NCBI GenBank assembly: GCA_963422655.1
Contig: OY730440.1
Coordinates: forward strand, 558,001-622,000
DNA: 64,000 nt
Source: CATQHS01 sp963422655
GTDB lineage: Bacteria; Actinomycetota; Acidimicrobiia; Acidimicrobiales; Aldehydirespiratoraceae
Direction: 5' to 3'
Shown here: positions 1 through 8,359 of the stretch, in pieces
Layout: the number at the start of each line of letters is the position of its first letter
How positions within the stretch are numbered: position 1 is the stretch's first letter
Translations under genes and position numbers: made by a program
Notes under the pieces: model-generated
Told to the model about the DNA's origin: nothing
Database searches by the model: none
The model's input: the letters and a program-made list of their open reading frames with translations, nothing else

Positions 1-593
1 AGATCGACCACGTCGCGCATCGACACGTCGATGCCCTCGGCTGCCAGTGACGTGACCCCCATAGCGGTGATGCCGCAGGGAACGATCCGACTGAACCATT
101 CGAGATCGGGGGCGACGTTGAGGGCGAAACCGTGCATCGAGCGGGCCCGTGACAGCCGCACTCCGATAGCCGCGATCTTGCGGGGCCGCAGCCCGCCGGG
201 ATCGACCCACACCCCCGTATGGTGTTCGATCCGGCCGGCGTCGAGGCCCAACTCGGCCAGCACGTCGATGATCACCTGCTCCACCCCTCCGACGTAGGCG
301 GCGGTGTCGGCCATCCCCCCGCCCCGCTTACCGGGCACGGTGAGGATCGGGTAGCCGACGAGCTGGCCCGGACCGTGATAGGTGACCTCACCGCCCCGGT
401 CGGTCTCCACCACCTCGGCCCCGAGAGCTTCGACGTCGGCGAGCAGGTCCTGCCGTTTCCCACGGCGCCCCAGCGTCACCACGTGGGGATGCTCCAGCAC
501 GAGCAGGTGGTCGTCGTCGGAGTGAAGATGCAGCCGGTGTTGCAGTGCCCAAGCGTCGCCGTAAGCCACTCGTCCCAGCCAGCGGACGCGCAA
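1..593 (-). CDS. lipB: lipoyl(octanoyl) transferase LipB, partial at window edge
   Basis: LipB transfers octanoate from acyl carrier protein to lipoyl domains, the first step of protein lipoylation in the cytoplasm. The minus-strand reading contains the family signature RGGEVTYHGPGQLVGYP, then a GVW motif, the KIAAIGVR segment with the catalytic lysine, and MHGFALN followed by IVPCG with the conserved cysteine. No ATG exists in this frame; a TTG at 593 gives an N-terminus (RVRWLGRVAYGDAWALQ) like actinobacterial LipB. The gene begins about 20 bases after the E2 gene on the same strand, so E3, E2 and LipB probably form one transcription unit, and the E2 needs this modification. The C-terminus lies beyond base 1. 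Confidence 0.88.
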   Translation of the reverse strand, partial: MRVRWLGRVAYGDAWALQHRLHLHSDDDHLLVLEHPHVVTLGRRGKRQDLLADVEALGAEVVETDRGGEVTYHGPGQLVGYPILTVPGKRGGGMADTAAYVGGVEQVIIDVLAELGLDAGRIEHHTGVWVDPGGLRPRKIAAIGVRLSRARSMHGFALNVAPDLEWFSRIVPCGITAMGVTSLAAEGIDVSMRDVVD

Positions 594-613
594 GGTCGGA
601 GTCGGTCGCTCGA

Positions 614-2038
614 TCAGATGACCTCGACATTCCAGTCGCGGGTCTCGATGATCTCCTTGACCCGATGCAGGAAAGCGGCAGCATAAGCGCCGTCGAAGGC
701 CCGATGATCCCAGGCCATGGCCAGCACCCCCACCGAGTGGATGGCGATCGACTCGTTGCCGAAGCTGTCGGTCACCACCACCGGCTTGCGGGACACGCCG
801 TCGGTGCTCAGGATCGCCACCTGGGGCTGGTTGATTATCGGGAACTGCATCATGGTGCCGTACTGCCCGGCATTGGTGAGCGTAAAAGTGCCACCGGCCA
901 AGTCGTCGAGACCGAGTTGCTTGGTGCGGGCCCGGGTCGCGAGATCGACGATGTCACGAGCGATCCGGCGCAGTCGCTTGCCGTCAGCGCCTTTGATAAC
1001 CGGGGCCAGCAGACCGTTGAAATCGATGTCGACAGCCACGGCCAGATTGACCGAGCCGTGGACGATCAACTCTTTGCGGCCGAAGGTGGCGTTCAGATGG
1101 GGGTACTCCCCCAAGGCGTCCACGACGGCTCGGGCTATGAACGGCAGGTAGGTGAGGCTGAACCCCTCATCGGCCTTCCAAGTGGCCTTGAGGGAGCGGC
1201 GAACCTGCTCGACTCCCTCATAGTCGACCTCTATGGCAGTCAGCACGTGGGGAGAGGTTTGCTTCGACCTGACCATGTGCTCGGCCGTGCGTTTGCGAAT
1301 GTTGTCGAGCGGCACGATCTTGTCTCCGGGGCCGGCCCCGACCGGGACCGCTGGAGGCCGTACCGCCGGAACCGGGGCCGGTTCTGGCCGGGTCGGGGCC
1401 TCCGGAGCCGAGACAGGAGCCGGTTCTGGCCGGGTCGGGGCCTCCGGAGCCGGGACAGGGGCCGGTGGCGTCGGGACAGGAGCCTCCGGAGCCGGAGCGC
1501 TCTGGATCCGGGTTCGGATGGCCGCCTCCACGTCGGCCCGGGTGATGCGGCCGCCCAGTCCGGTCCCGATGATGGTGGCGGGGTCGATGCCGTTCTCGGC
1601 GATCAGACGGCGCACGACCGGAGACAGCACTTCGACCCGGGCCCGGTCATCGCCGGAGTCCGCCTTCTCCGGGTCGGCCCCCGCCATCTCAGGATCAGCA
1701 GCCACGGCAGAGCCGAGAACAGATGCGGGTTCTTCGAGCTCGGGACCGACCTCGGCCTCGGGCTCGGGCTCCGTTTCGGGTTTCGGCTCGGTCGATCCCA
1801 CGCCAGACGAACCGACCCGAGCCAGAACCTGGCCCACTTCGACCACGTCCCCCTCGCCGGCCAAGATCTCGGTCACGATCCCCGACACCGGGGAAGGCAC
1901 CTCCGAATCGACCTTGTCGGTAGAGACCTCGAAGAGGATCTCGTCGCTGGCCACGGTGTCGCCGACCCGCTTGAACCAGCGGATGACGGTGCCCTCGGTG
2001 ACGGTCTCCCCCAGTTGGGGCATCGTTACATCGGCCAT
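614..2038 (-). CDS. 2-oxoacid dehydrogenase E2 (dihydrolipoamide acyltransferase)
   Basis: This is the acyltransferase core of a pyruvate or 2-oxoglutarate dehydrogenase complex, 474 residues. A single lipoyl domain lies at the N-terminus with Lys42 in STDKVDSEVPSP, followed by an Ala/Pro/Glu-rich linker with repeated PTRPEPAP units, an E3-binding domain starting around SPVVRRLIAENGIDP, and the catalytic domain ending with DHRAFDGAYAA (catalytic His and Asp). The ATG at 2038 is preferred over an upstream in-frame start because it has AGGCAGGA upstream and gives the usual MADVTMPQLGE N-terminus. It lies directly downstream of the E3 gene, while the AceE-type E1 is on the other strand about 3.6 kb away. 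Whether it serves pyruvate, oxoglutarate or both, as in the Corynebacterium supercomplex, cannot be told from sequence. Confidence 0.93.
   Translation of the reverse strand: MADVTMPQLGETVTEGTVIRWFKRVGDTVASDEILFEVSTDKVDSEVPSPVSGIVTEILAGEGDVVEVGQVLARVGSSGVGSTEPKPETEPEPEAEVGPELEEPASVLGSAVAADPEMAGADPEKADSGDDRARVEVLSPVVRRLIAENGIDPATIIGTGLGGRITRADVEAAIRTRIQSAPAPEAPVPTPPAPVPAPEAPTRPEPAPVSAPEAPTRPEPAPVPAVRPPAVPVGAGPGDKIVPLDNIRKRTAEHMVRSKQTSPHVLTAIEVDYEGVEQVRRSLKATWKADEGFSLTYLPFIARAVVDALGEYPHLNATFGRKELIVHGSVNLAVAVDIDFNGLLAPVIKGADGKRLRRIARDIVDLATRARTKQLGLDDLAGGTFTLTNAGQYGTMMQFPIINQPQVAILSTDGVSRKPVVVTDSFGNESIAIHSVGVLAMAWDHRAFDGAYAAAFLHRVKEIIETRDWNVEVI
1377..1460. repeat. tandem repeat encoding the E2 Pro/Ala linker
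   Basis: Two near-identical units of about 54 bases encode the repeated APEAPTRPEPAP stretch of the E2 linker. Such linkers are flexible arms between lipoyl and catalytic domains, and their repeat number varies between strains. Confidence 0.7.
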
Positions 2039-2076
2039 GGGTTCCTGCCTCTCGTCGCTCTCGCCTGCCAACCGAC

Positions 2077-3486
2077 TCAGCCGTGCAGGGACCGGCCGGT
2101 GAGGGCGAGCACGCCCTCACCGAACAGTTCGCTCATTGTGGGGTGGGGCTGAATGAACGAAGCCACGTCATCGACAGTCGCCTCCCAGTTGACGGCCAGG
2201 TAACCCTGCCCGAGTTGCTCGGTCACCCAGGGTCCCACCATGTGGACCCCGAGGATCCGACCTCCGGTGCCGTCGGGTCGCCGTTCGGCCACGATCTTTA
2301 CCACCCCGTCTGTCTCTCCCACGATCAGGGCTCGGCCGTTGCCGGTATGGCGGTGCGAGGAAGTCACCACCTCGTAACCCGCCGCCACCGCCGATTCTTC
2401 GGTATGACCGGCAAAAGCAACTTCGGGATGGCAGTAGATGCACCACGGCGTACCCAGATGATCGAGAGGGGGCGGGTTCTCGCCCAAGATGTCCTTGACC
2501 GCGAGCATGCCTTCGGCGAAGGCCACGTGGGCGAGTTGGGGGGTATCGATGAGATCACCCACGGCCCACACTCCGGCCTCGCCGGTGCGGCCTCGACCAT
2601 CGACGGATACGAAGCCGCGGTCATCGACGACCACGCCGGTGGCTCCGAGACCGAGGGATCCACTGCGGGGCTGCCGGCCCACCGAAACTACGACCAAGTC
2701 GACGTCAACGGTGTCACCGTTGCCGTAGGCCACCGTGGTACCCGAGCCGTCGGGCCTGCGATGGTGGCCGTGAACTGTCACCCCGGTGCGAACCGTGATG
2801 CCCCGCTTGCGGAACGACCGCTGGACGACTCTGGTGGCGTCGGCGTCGCAACCGGCCAGGATACGGGGCAACGCCTCCAAGACGACGACGTCCACTCCCA
2901 AGTCGCCCATCATCGATGCGAACTCGCAGCCGATGGCGCCCCCGCCGATCACCGCCGCCGAGCGGGGCAGCCCGTCGATGGACAGCAGCTCGTCGGAGGT
3001 CGTCACTATTTTGCCGTCCACCTCGAAGCCGGGAATGGTCCGGGGTGTCGAACCGGTGGCCAGGATCACCGACCCGGCCTCGAGCGTCATCTGATGACCC
3101 GAATCATCGACAACCGTGACGGCCCTTCCGATTCCGAGCGACCCGGCCCCGCCATAGACCGTTACCTTGCGATGCTTCAGCAACCTCGACAGCCCACTGG
3201 TGAGCTGATCAATGACGCGTTGCTTGCGGGCCATCGTGGTCGCCCAGTCCAAGGCCGGTCGACCGGTGCTGATCCCGAAGTCGCCAGCCCCCGAGACGGT
3301 CCGGAACACCGACGCGGTCTCGAGCAATTCCTTGGCCGGAATACAACCGACGTGCAAGCAGGTACCGCCCACCTTGCTCATCTCGACCAGACCGACATCG
3401 AGCCCGATTCCGGCACCGTAAAGCGCCGCCGCATACCCCCCGGGCCCGCCCCCTATGACAATCACGTCGTGGGTCGTGTCGGTCAC
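2077..3486 (-). CDS. lpdA: dihydrolipoyl dehydrogenase (E3)
   Basis: This FAD enzyme reoxidises the lipoyl arm of the E2 protein and passes electrons to NAD. The 469-residue protein has the N-terminal GGGPGG dinucleotide-binding motif, the redox pair Cys43/Cys48 in GGTCLHVGCIP, a central NAD-binding GGGAIGCE motif, the FAD-contacting WAVGDL and the C-terminal HPTMSE segment that supplies the active-site His/Glu of the partner subunit. The GTG start at 3486 has AGGAGG a few bases upstream. It is the first gene of an E3-E2-lipB series on the minus strand. The length is normal and no key residue is missing. Confidence 0.95.
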   Translation of the reverse strand: MTDTTHDVIVIGGGPGGYAAALYGAGIGLDVGLVEMSKVGGTCLHVGCIPAKELLETASVFRTVSGAGDFGISTGRPALDWATTMARKQRVIDQLTSGLSRLLKHRKVTVYGGAGSLGIGRAVTVVDDSGHQMTLEAGSVILATGSTPRTIPGFEVDGKIVTTSDELLSIDGLPRSAAVIGGGAIGCEFASMMGDLGVDVVVLEALPRILAGCDADATRVVQRSFRKRGITVRTGVTVHGHHRRPDGSGTTVAYGNGDTVDVDLVVVSVGRQPRSGSLGLGATGVVVDDRGFVSVDGRGRTGEAGVWAVGDLIDTPQLAHVAFAEGMLAVKDILGENPPPLDHLGTPWCIYCHPEVAFAGHTEESAVAAGYEVVTSSHRHTGNGRALIVGETDGVVKIVAERRPDGTGGRILGVHMVGPWVTEQLGQGYLAVNWEATVDDVASFIQPHPTMSELFGEGVLALTGRSLHG

Positions 3487-3580
3487 TCGTCCTCCTGGAT
3501 CGATGGCCCGACTCTACCGGCCACCCCCATGTCATGGCCGGTGGTTGCGGCCCCTCCAACCCGGTACCGGAGCCGAACCA

Positions 3581-3670
3581 TCACAACGCCGACAACACCT
3601 GCACGGTGAAGGCCACCAAAATGACCAGCCCGCACACCAGCGAGGTCAGGATCAACACGCGAGTGCTCAA
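3581..3670 (-). CDS. possible 29-residue hydrophobic membrane peptide
   Basis: Between lpdA and the LapA-like gene a TTG-started frame encodes a 29-residue peptide that is almost wholly one transmembrane segment (RVLILTSLVCGLVILVAF and on). It ends in a TGA. There is no convincing Shine-Dalgarno sequence, and a stop lies just upstream in frame, so it is not an extension of the neighbouring 92-residue gene. It may be a real small membrane protein or chance. No family was recognised. Confidence 0.3.
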   Translation of the reverse strand: MSTRVLILTSLVCGLVILVAFTVQVLSAL

Positions 3671-3711
3671 GATGCGGTCCCGTCACCGTCGGCACCGGCC
3701 CGGCGACCGGT

Positions 3712-3990
3712 TCAGGTTCGGCGGCGGCGGGACCGCCGTACCATCCACCCCAGCATCTCGCTGAGCACCGCTCCTGCCACCGCAGCCACCACGATAACGA
3801 TCCACAGCGGCCCGGTGGCGTCGAAGAACAGCCAACTGAGTCCGGTGTCGGCGGTGTTCTGCACCACGAACAAGGCCAGAGCCACGGTGACGGCACCAAC
3901 GACGATGATCCGGCCCAGCAGCGGCCTGTCCTTTCGGGTCTTGGTTGCTTTTTCTGTCATGGGCTGTTCTGTCATGGGCTGTTCTGTCAT
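3712..3990 (-). CDS. LapA-like (DUF1049) small membrane protein
   Basis: A 92-residue protein with a short charged N-terminus, a first hydrophobic helix (IIVVGAVTVALALFVVQNT), a linker containing TGLSWLFF, a second helix and a basic tail (MVRRSRRRRT). This two-helix arrangement with VVQNT is typical of the lipopolysaccharide-assembly-protein-A / DUF1049 family, whose role in Actinobacteria is unknown. Three in-frame ATG codons lie in a 15-base tandem repeat. The outermost, at 3990, has GAGGAGACGAGG upstream and is chosen. The gene is divergent from the epimerase at 4155. Confidence 0.75.
   Translation of the reverse strand: MTEQPMTEQPMTEKATKTRKDRPLLGRIIVVGAVTVALALFVVQNTADTGLSWLFFDATGPLWIVIVVAAVAGAVLSEMLGWMVRRSRRRRT
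3961..3990. repeat. 15-bp tandem repeat over the start codons of the LapA-like gene
   Basis: Two perfect copies of a 15-base unit, each containing an ATG on the minus strand, encode MTEQP MTEQP. Changes in copy number would alter only the N-terminal length, since the unit is a multiple of three. Confidence 0.85.
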
Positions 3991-4154
3991 GGGCTGCCTC
4001 GTCTCCTCAGCCTTTGTCCCGGTCTATCGCGAGTCGAAGGCTAGTTGTACTCGGCCCGGGCGCGTCCGGTCTGAGCCGACGCCGTGCGAGTGACGCCAAC
4101 CTGCGGATCAATCGCCCCTTGTCCGATCGGGTGACCCGGTGCCAGACTGGTGCC

Positions 4155-5066
4155 GTGCGAGTGGCGGTAACCGGTTCGACCGGCTTCATCGGCCAGGCCC
4201 TCATCAAGGGCTTGGCCGCGGCCGGACATGAGCCGGTGCCTGTCATCCGTTCGGCCCCCACCGATTCCATGGCCTCCCTACGCTGGGATCCCGCTTCGGG
4301 TCGGATCGACCGGGACGGTCTGGAAGGCATCGACGCAGCCGTGCACCTCGCCGGTGAAAGCATCGGCCGGCGACGCTGGTCCGAAGCTCAAAAGCAACGC
4401 ATCTCCACCAGCCGGACCCGGTCCACGGCGCTGCTGGCCGAGACCATGGCCGGTCTCGAGAACCGGCCCGGAGTGCTGATGTCGGCTTCGGCCATCGGCA
4501 TTTATGGCAGCCGGGGCAACGAGGTCCTCACAGAGGCTTCCCCGCCGGGCACCGACTTCTTGGCCACGGTGTGCCGGGACTGGGAAGCAGCCGCCGACCC
4601 AGCCCGCGCCGCCGGGATCAGGGTGGTCCATCCCCGCATCGGGGTGGTCCTCGACCCGTCGGGCGGCGCCCTGGGAAACCTGCTGCCGGTGTTCCGGCTG
4701 GGGTTGGGGGGCCGGATCGGCGACGGCCGGCAATGGATGAGCTGGATCACTCTGCCCGACGCGGTCAGTGCCTTGGTGTGGTTGCTCACCGTCGATGCCG
4801 AAGGCCCGGTCAACCTCACCGCCCCGGCGCCGGTCACCAATCTCGAGCTCACCGAGACGTTGGGCCGGGTCTTGCGCCGCCCGGCGCGGCTGATCACGCC
4901 CAAGCCGGTCCTGTGGGCTCGCTTGGGCCGCGAGCTCACCGAAACCCTGCTGTACAGCAGCGCCCGAGTGGAGCCCGTGGCACTGCAGCGCCACCGATTC
5001 GAATTCGCTCATCCAGAGCTCGAATCCGGCCTGCGGTCGGTGCTGGAGAAGACTCACAGATCCTGA
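4155..5066 (+). CDS. NAD-dependent epimerase (TIGR01777/YfcH family)
   Basis: A 303-residue short-chain-dehydrogenase-fold protein of the YfcH/SulA-like group. The N-terminal Rossmann motif is TGSTGFIGQAL. AVHLAGESIGRRRWSEAQK is diagnostic of this family, as is the C-terminal DUF1731 region (ARLGRELTETLLYSSARVEP). The substrate is unknown. GTG at 4155 is chosen because it places the Rossmann motif at the usual distance; the frame is open further upstream but resembles no protein. Its 3' end overlaps that of the convergent rnhA gene by 13 bases. Confidence 0.85.
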   Translation: MRVAVTGSTGFIGQALIKGLAAAGHEPVPVIRSAPTDSMASLRWDPASGRIDRDGLEGIDAAVHLAGESIGRRRWSEAQKQRISTSRTRSTALLAETMAGLENRPGVLMSASAIGIYGSRGNEVLTEASPPGTDFLATVCRDWEAAADPARAAGIRVVHPRIGVVLDPSGGALGNLLPVFRLGLGGRIGDGRQWMSWITLPDAVSALVWLLTVDAEGPVNLTAPAPVTNLELTETLGRVLRRPARLITPKPVLWARLGRELTETLLYSSARVEPVALQRHRFEFAHPELESGLRSVLEKTHRS

Positions 5067-5593
5067 AAGGGCAGTGAAAGGGTCGAGTCCGGGCGCTTAT
5101 CGGGCTCCCTCGGCTCCTTCGGTTCACCGATGAAGCCGGGACGACCCGTTCCCCGGGCCGCCTGCTGGTGAGACGCAGCCGTAACCGCCAACTCATCGGC
5201 GACGCCGTTCCACTCGTCCCCGCTGTGGCCCTTCACCCAGCGCAACTCGATATCGGCCCGGCGGTCCAGGTACAGGCGAATCAACGGCTCCCACAGATCG
5301 CGATTGGCGACCGGTTTCTTGCTGGCGTTGCGCCACCGGTTCTGCAGCCATTTCCGATACCACCCGTCTCGGAAGCAGTTGACGACATAGGTGGAGTCCG
5401 ACACCACCTCCACCGGTCCGTCCAGCACCGATAGCGCCTCCAGCACCGCTTGCAGTTCCATCCGCTGGTTGGTGGTCGAAACGGCGGAGCCACAGGCCCA
5501 GGGGCCGCCGGGCACCACCCAGGCCCACCCGCCCGGGCCGGGGTTGCCTCGGCAGGCGCCGTCGGTGTAAGCGACGGTTCGGGGTTCGGGCAT
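5054..5593 (-). CDS. rnhA: ribonuclease HI
   Basis: RNase HI cleaves the RNA strand of RNA-DNA hybrids. The catalytic acidic residues are visible in order: Asp in YTDGACRGNPGPGG, Glu in RMELQAVLEAL, Asp in VVSDSTYVVN and the last Asp in VADELA. The start is taken at the ATG at 5593 (GAGGAT upstream) rather than the TTG at 5617, which gives 179 residues. A C-terminal extension of about 35 residues rich in Pro, Glu and Lys follows the catalytic domain. It is convergent with the epimerase and overlaps its stop. Confidence 0.92.
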   Translation of the reverse strand: MPEPRTVAYTDGACRGNPGPGGWAWVVPGGPWACGSAVSTTNQRMELQAVLEALSVLDGPVEVVSDSTYVVNCFRDGWYRKWLQNRWRNASKKPVANRDLWEPLIRLYLDRRADIELRWVKGHSGDEWNGVADELAVTAASHQQAARGTGRPGFIGEPKEPREPDKRPDSTLSLPFQDL

Positions 5594-5638
5594 CGGATCA
5601 TCCTCGGGCTCGTCCAACGGCTGTGACCAAGACTTACC

Positions 5639-8359
5639 ATGGACTTCGCGATGGCCGACAACTTCACCCGCCAGTTGCCCGATCTCGACCCTGCCGAGAC
5701 CCGGGAGTGGATCGACTCCCTCGACGCCGTGGTCTCAGCCCGAGGTCGGGCCCGGGCCCGCTACATCGTGGCCAAGCTGCTCCAACGAGCCAACGAGCGC
5801 CAAGTGGGCGTTCCCCCCACCACCTACACCCCTTACATAAACACCATCCCCGCTGAGGAGCAGCCCTTCTTCCCCGGTGACGAGCACACCGAGCGGCGGA
5901 TCCGGGCTTTCGTCCGCTGGAACGCGGCGGCCATGGTCATCCGGGCCAACAAGTCCGCCGACGGCATCGGCGGGCACCTCTCCACCTTCGCGTCGTCGGC
6001 CTCCCTGTACGAGGTGGGGTTCAACCACTTCTTCCGGGGCAAGGACAGCGGCCTGGCCGGCGACCACGTCTACTTCCAGGGCCACGCCGCCCCGGGCGTG
6101 TACGCCCGGGCCTTCATGGAAGGCCGGTTGAGCGAGCGCCAGCTCGACAACTTCCGCATGGAGGTGGGAGGGACCGGGCTGTCGAGCTATCCCCATCCCC
6201 GGCTCATGCCCGACTTCTGGGAGTACCCGACCGTGTCGATGGGGCTGGGCCCCATCAACTCGATCTACCACGCCCGCTTCGACAAATACCTGCACAACCG
6301 TCGGATCGAGGACACCGAAGCCAGCACCGTCTGGTGCTTTTTGGGCGACGGCGAATGCGACGAGCCCGAGACCCTGGGCGCCATCGCTCTGGCCGGGCGC
6401 AACGATCTCGACAACCTCAAGTGGGTGGTCAACTGCAACCTCCAGCGGCTCGACGGCCCGGTCCGGGGCAACGCCAAGATCATCCAGGAGCTCGAGGGGG
6501 TCTTCCGGGGGGCGGGCTGGAACGTTATCAAGGTGATCTGGGGATCGAAGTGGGACGAGTTGCTCTACGCCGACGTCGAAGGGGCACTGCTCAACAAGAT
6601 GACCGAGACGGTGGACGGCGAGTACCAGCGCTACGCGGTGGAGTCGGGGGCCTACATCCGGGAGCACTTCTTCGGACCCGATCCCCGGCTCCGCAAGCTG
6701 GCCGCGCACCTCTCCGACGACGAGCTCAAGACGCTGCCCCGGGGCGGGCACGACTACCAGAAGGTCTACGCCGCGTTCAAGGCGGCCAGCGAAGTCAGGG
6801 GCCAACCCACGGTCATTCTGGCCAAGACCATCAAGGGCTGGACTCTGGGAGAGGGGTTCGAGGGCCGCAACGCCACCCACCAAATCAAGAAGATGACCAA
6901 ATCCCAGCTCTTGGAGCTGCGGGCCCGGCTGAGGATGGAAGGCGACATCGACGAGGCCGACCTCAGCGACGGCATCCCCCCCTATTACCGACCCTCGCCC
7001 GAATCGGTGGAACACCGCTACATGATGGAGCGGCGCAAAGCCCTCGACGGCTCGGTGCCCCGCCGAGTGGTGCGGGACCGCCGGCCCGTCATCCTCCCCA
7101 GCGACACCCCCTTCGATGATCTCGACAAGGGCTCGTCGGGCCGGGCTGTCTCCACCACCATGGCTTTCACGACCCTGCTGCGGGATCTGATGCGCGACCC
7201 GACTTTCGGCCCCCGGGTGGTGCCGATCATCCCCGACGAGGCCCGAACGTTCGGCATGGACTCGCTGTTCCGGGAGTTCCGGATCTACGCTCCCCGGGGC
7301 CAGCTCTACGAACCGGTCGACCACGACCTGCTGCTGTCCTACAGCGAGTCGTCGGACGGTCAGATCCTCGAAGAGGGCATCACCGAATGCGGGTCGCTGG
7401 CGAGCTGGATCGCGGCCGGCACGTCGTACGCAAACCTCGGGGTGCCCATGGTGCCCTTTTATTCCTTCTACTCGATGTTCGGCTTCCAGCGGGTCGGTGA
7501 TTCGATCTGGGCCGCGGCCGATGCCCGAGCCCGCGGTTTCCTCATAGGCGCCACCGCCGGCCGCACCACACTGATGGGAGAGGGACTCCAGCATCAGGAC
7601 GGCCACAGCCACGTGCTGGCCACGACGGTGCCGGCCTGCGAAGCCTACGACCCGGCTTTCGCCTACGAGCTCGGCGCTGTCATCCGCGACGGACTGCACC
7701 GGATGTACCCGCCCCGGGCCGCGTCCGGCGAGGACGTCTTCTACTACATCACCATCTACAACGAGAACTACGAGCAGCCACCCCGACCCGACCATGTCAG
7801 CGACTTCGACATCATCAGCGGCCTCTACAAGTGGGACGACGGCCCGAGCCATCGCCGGCACCGGGCCACCATCTTGTTCTCCGGTCCGGCGGTGAGCGCC
7901 GCCCGCCAAGCCCAGGCCTTGCTGGCCGAGCATCACGACGTGTCGGCCGAACTGTGGAGCGTCACCTCATACAAGCGACTCCGCATCGACGCCCTCGACG
8001 TCGAGCGCCGTAACCGCCTCAACCCGGGGGCCGAACCCGAGATCCCGATCGTGACCCGAAAGCTCACCGACTCCGACGGCCCCATCGTGGCCGTCACCGA
8101 TTACATGACCCTGGTACCGGACCAGATCGCTCGCTTCACCCCCCGTCGCATGTATGTGCTCGGGACCGACGGTTTCGGCCGGTCCGACACCAGAGAGGCG
8201 CTGCGAGGCTTCTTCGAGGTGGACGCCGAGCACATCACAGTGGCGGTGCTGTCGGGCCTGTCCGCTTCCGGCGCCGTCGACCCGACGGTGGTGGCCGCCG
8301 CCATAGAGCGGTACGGCCTCGATCCGGACCGTCCCGACCCGGCCCACCCCGACCGGTGA
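5639..8359 (+). CDS. aceE: pyruvate dehydrogenase E1, homodimeric AceE type
   Basis: The 906-residue protein is a full-length thiamine-diphosphate E1 of the homodimeric type found in Actinobacteria and Gammaproteobacteria. It decarboxylates pyruvate and acetylates the lipoyl arm of E2. Diagnostic stretches are YFQGHAAPGVYARAF, the ThDP-binding FLGDGECDEPETLGA, VNCNLQRLDGPVRGN, and later LMGEGLQHQDGHSHVLA. ATG codons at 5639 and 5651 are both possible and neither has a strong Shine-Dalgarno sequence. E2 and E3 partners are encoded on the opposite strand at 614-3486. The next gene starts at a GTG that overlaps the stop by 4 bases, implying co-translation with the thioredoxin-like lipoprotein. 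Confidence 0.96.
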   Translation: MDFAMADNFTRQLPDLDPAETREWIDSLDAVVSARGRARARYIVAKLLQRANERQVGVPPTTYTPYINTIPAEEQPFFPGDEHTERRIRAFVRWNAAAMVIRANKSADGIGGHLSTFASSASLYEVGFNHFFRGKDSGLAGDHVYFQGHAAPGVYARAFMEGRLSERQLDNFRMEVGGTGLSSYPHPRLMPDFWEYPTVSMGLGPINSIYHARFDKYLHNRRIEDTEASTVWCFLGDGECDEPETLGAIALAGRNDLDNLKWVVNCNLQRLDGPVRGNAKIIQELEGVFRGAGWNVIKVIWGSKWDELLYADVEGALLNKMTETVDGEYQRYAVESGAYIREHFFGPDPRLRKLAAHLSDDELKTLPRGGHDYQKVYAAFKAASEVRGQPTVILAKTIKGWTLGEGFEGRNATHQIKKMTKSQLLELRARLRMEGDIDEADLSDGIPPYYRPSPESVEHRYMMERRKALDGSVPRRVVRDRRPVILPSDTPFDDLDKGSSGRAVSTTMAFTTLLRDLMRDPTFGPRVVPIIPDEARTFGMDSLFREFRIYAPRGQLYEPVDHDLLLSYSESSDGQILEEGITECGSLASWIAAGTSYANLGVPMVPFYSFYSMFGFQRVGDSIWAAADARARGFLIGATAGRTTLMGEGLQHQDGHSHVLATTVPACEAYDPAFAYELGAVIRDGLHRMYPPRAASGEDVFYYITIYNENYEQPPRPDHVSDFDIISGLYKWDDGPSHRRHRATILFSGPAVSAARQAQALLAEHHDVSAELWSVTSYKRLRIDALDVERRNRLNPGAEPEIPIVTRKLTDSDGPIVAVTDYMTLVPDQIARFTPRRMYVLGTDGFGRSDTREALRGFFEVDAEHITVAVLSGLSASGAVDPTVVAAAIERYGLDPDRPDPAHPDR

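Noticed and set aside
545..2152. Long plus-strand open frame over lipB and E2
   Set aside because: It lies antisense to the clear E2 gene and encodes biased Arg/Gly/Asp-rich noise with repeated RSRDRGR units.
5735..7936. Long open frame antisense to aceE (733 codons)
   Set aside because: It is a shadow of high-GC coding sequence: low-complexity composition, no start signal, no domain, and aceE is certain.
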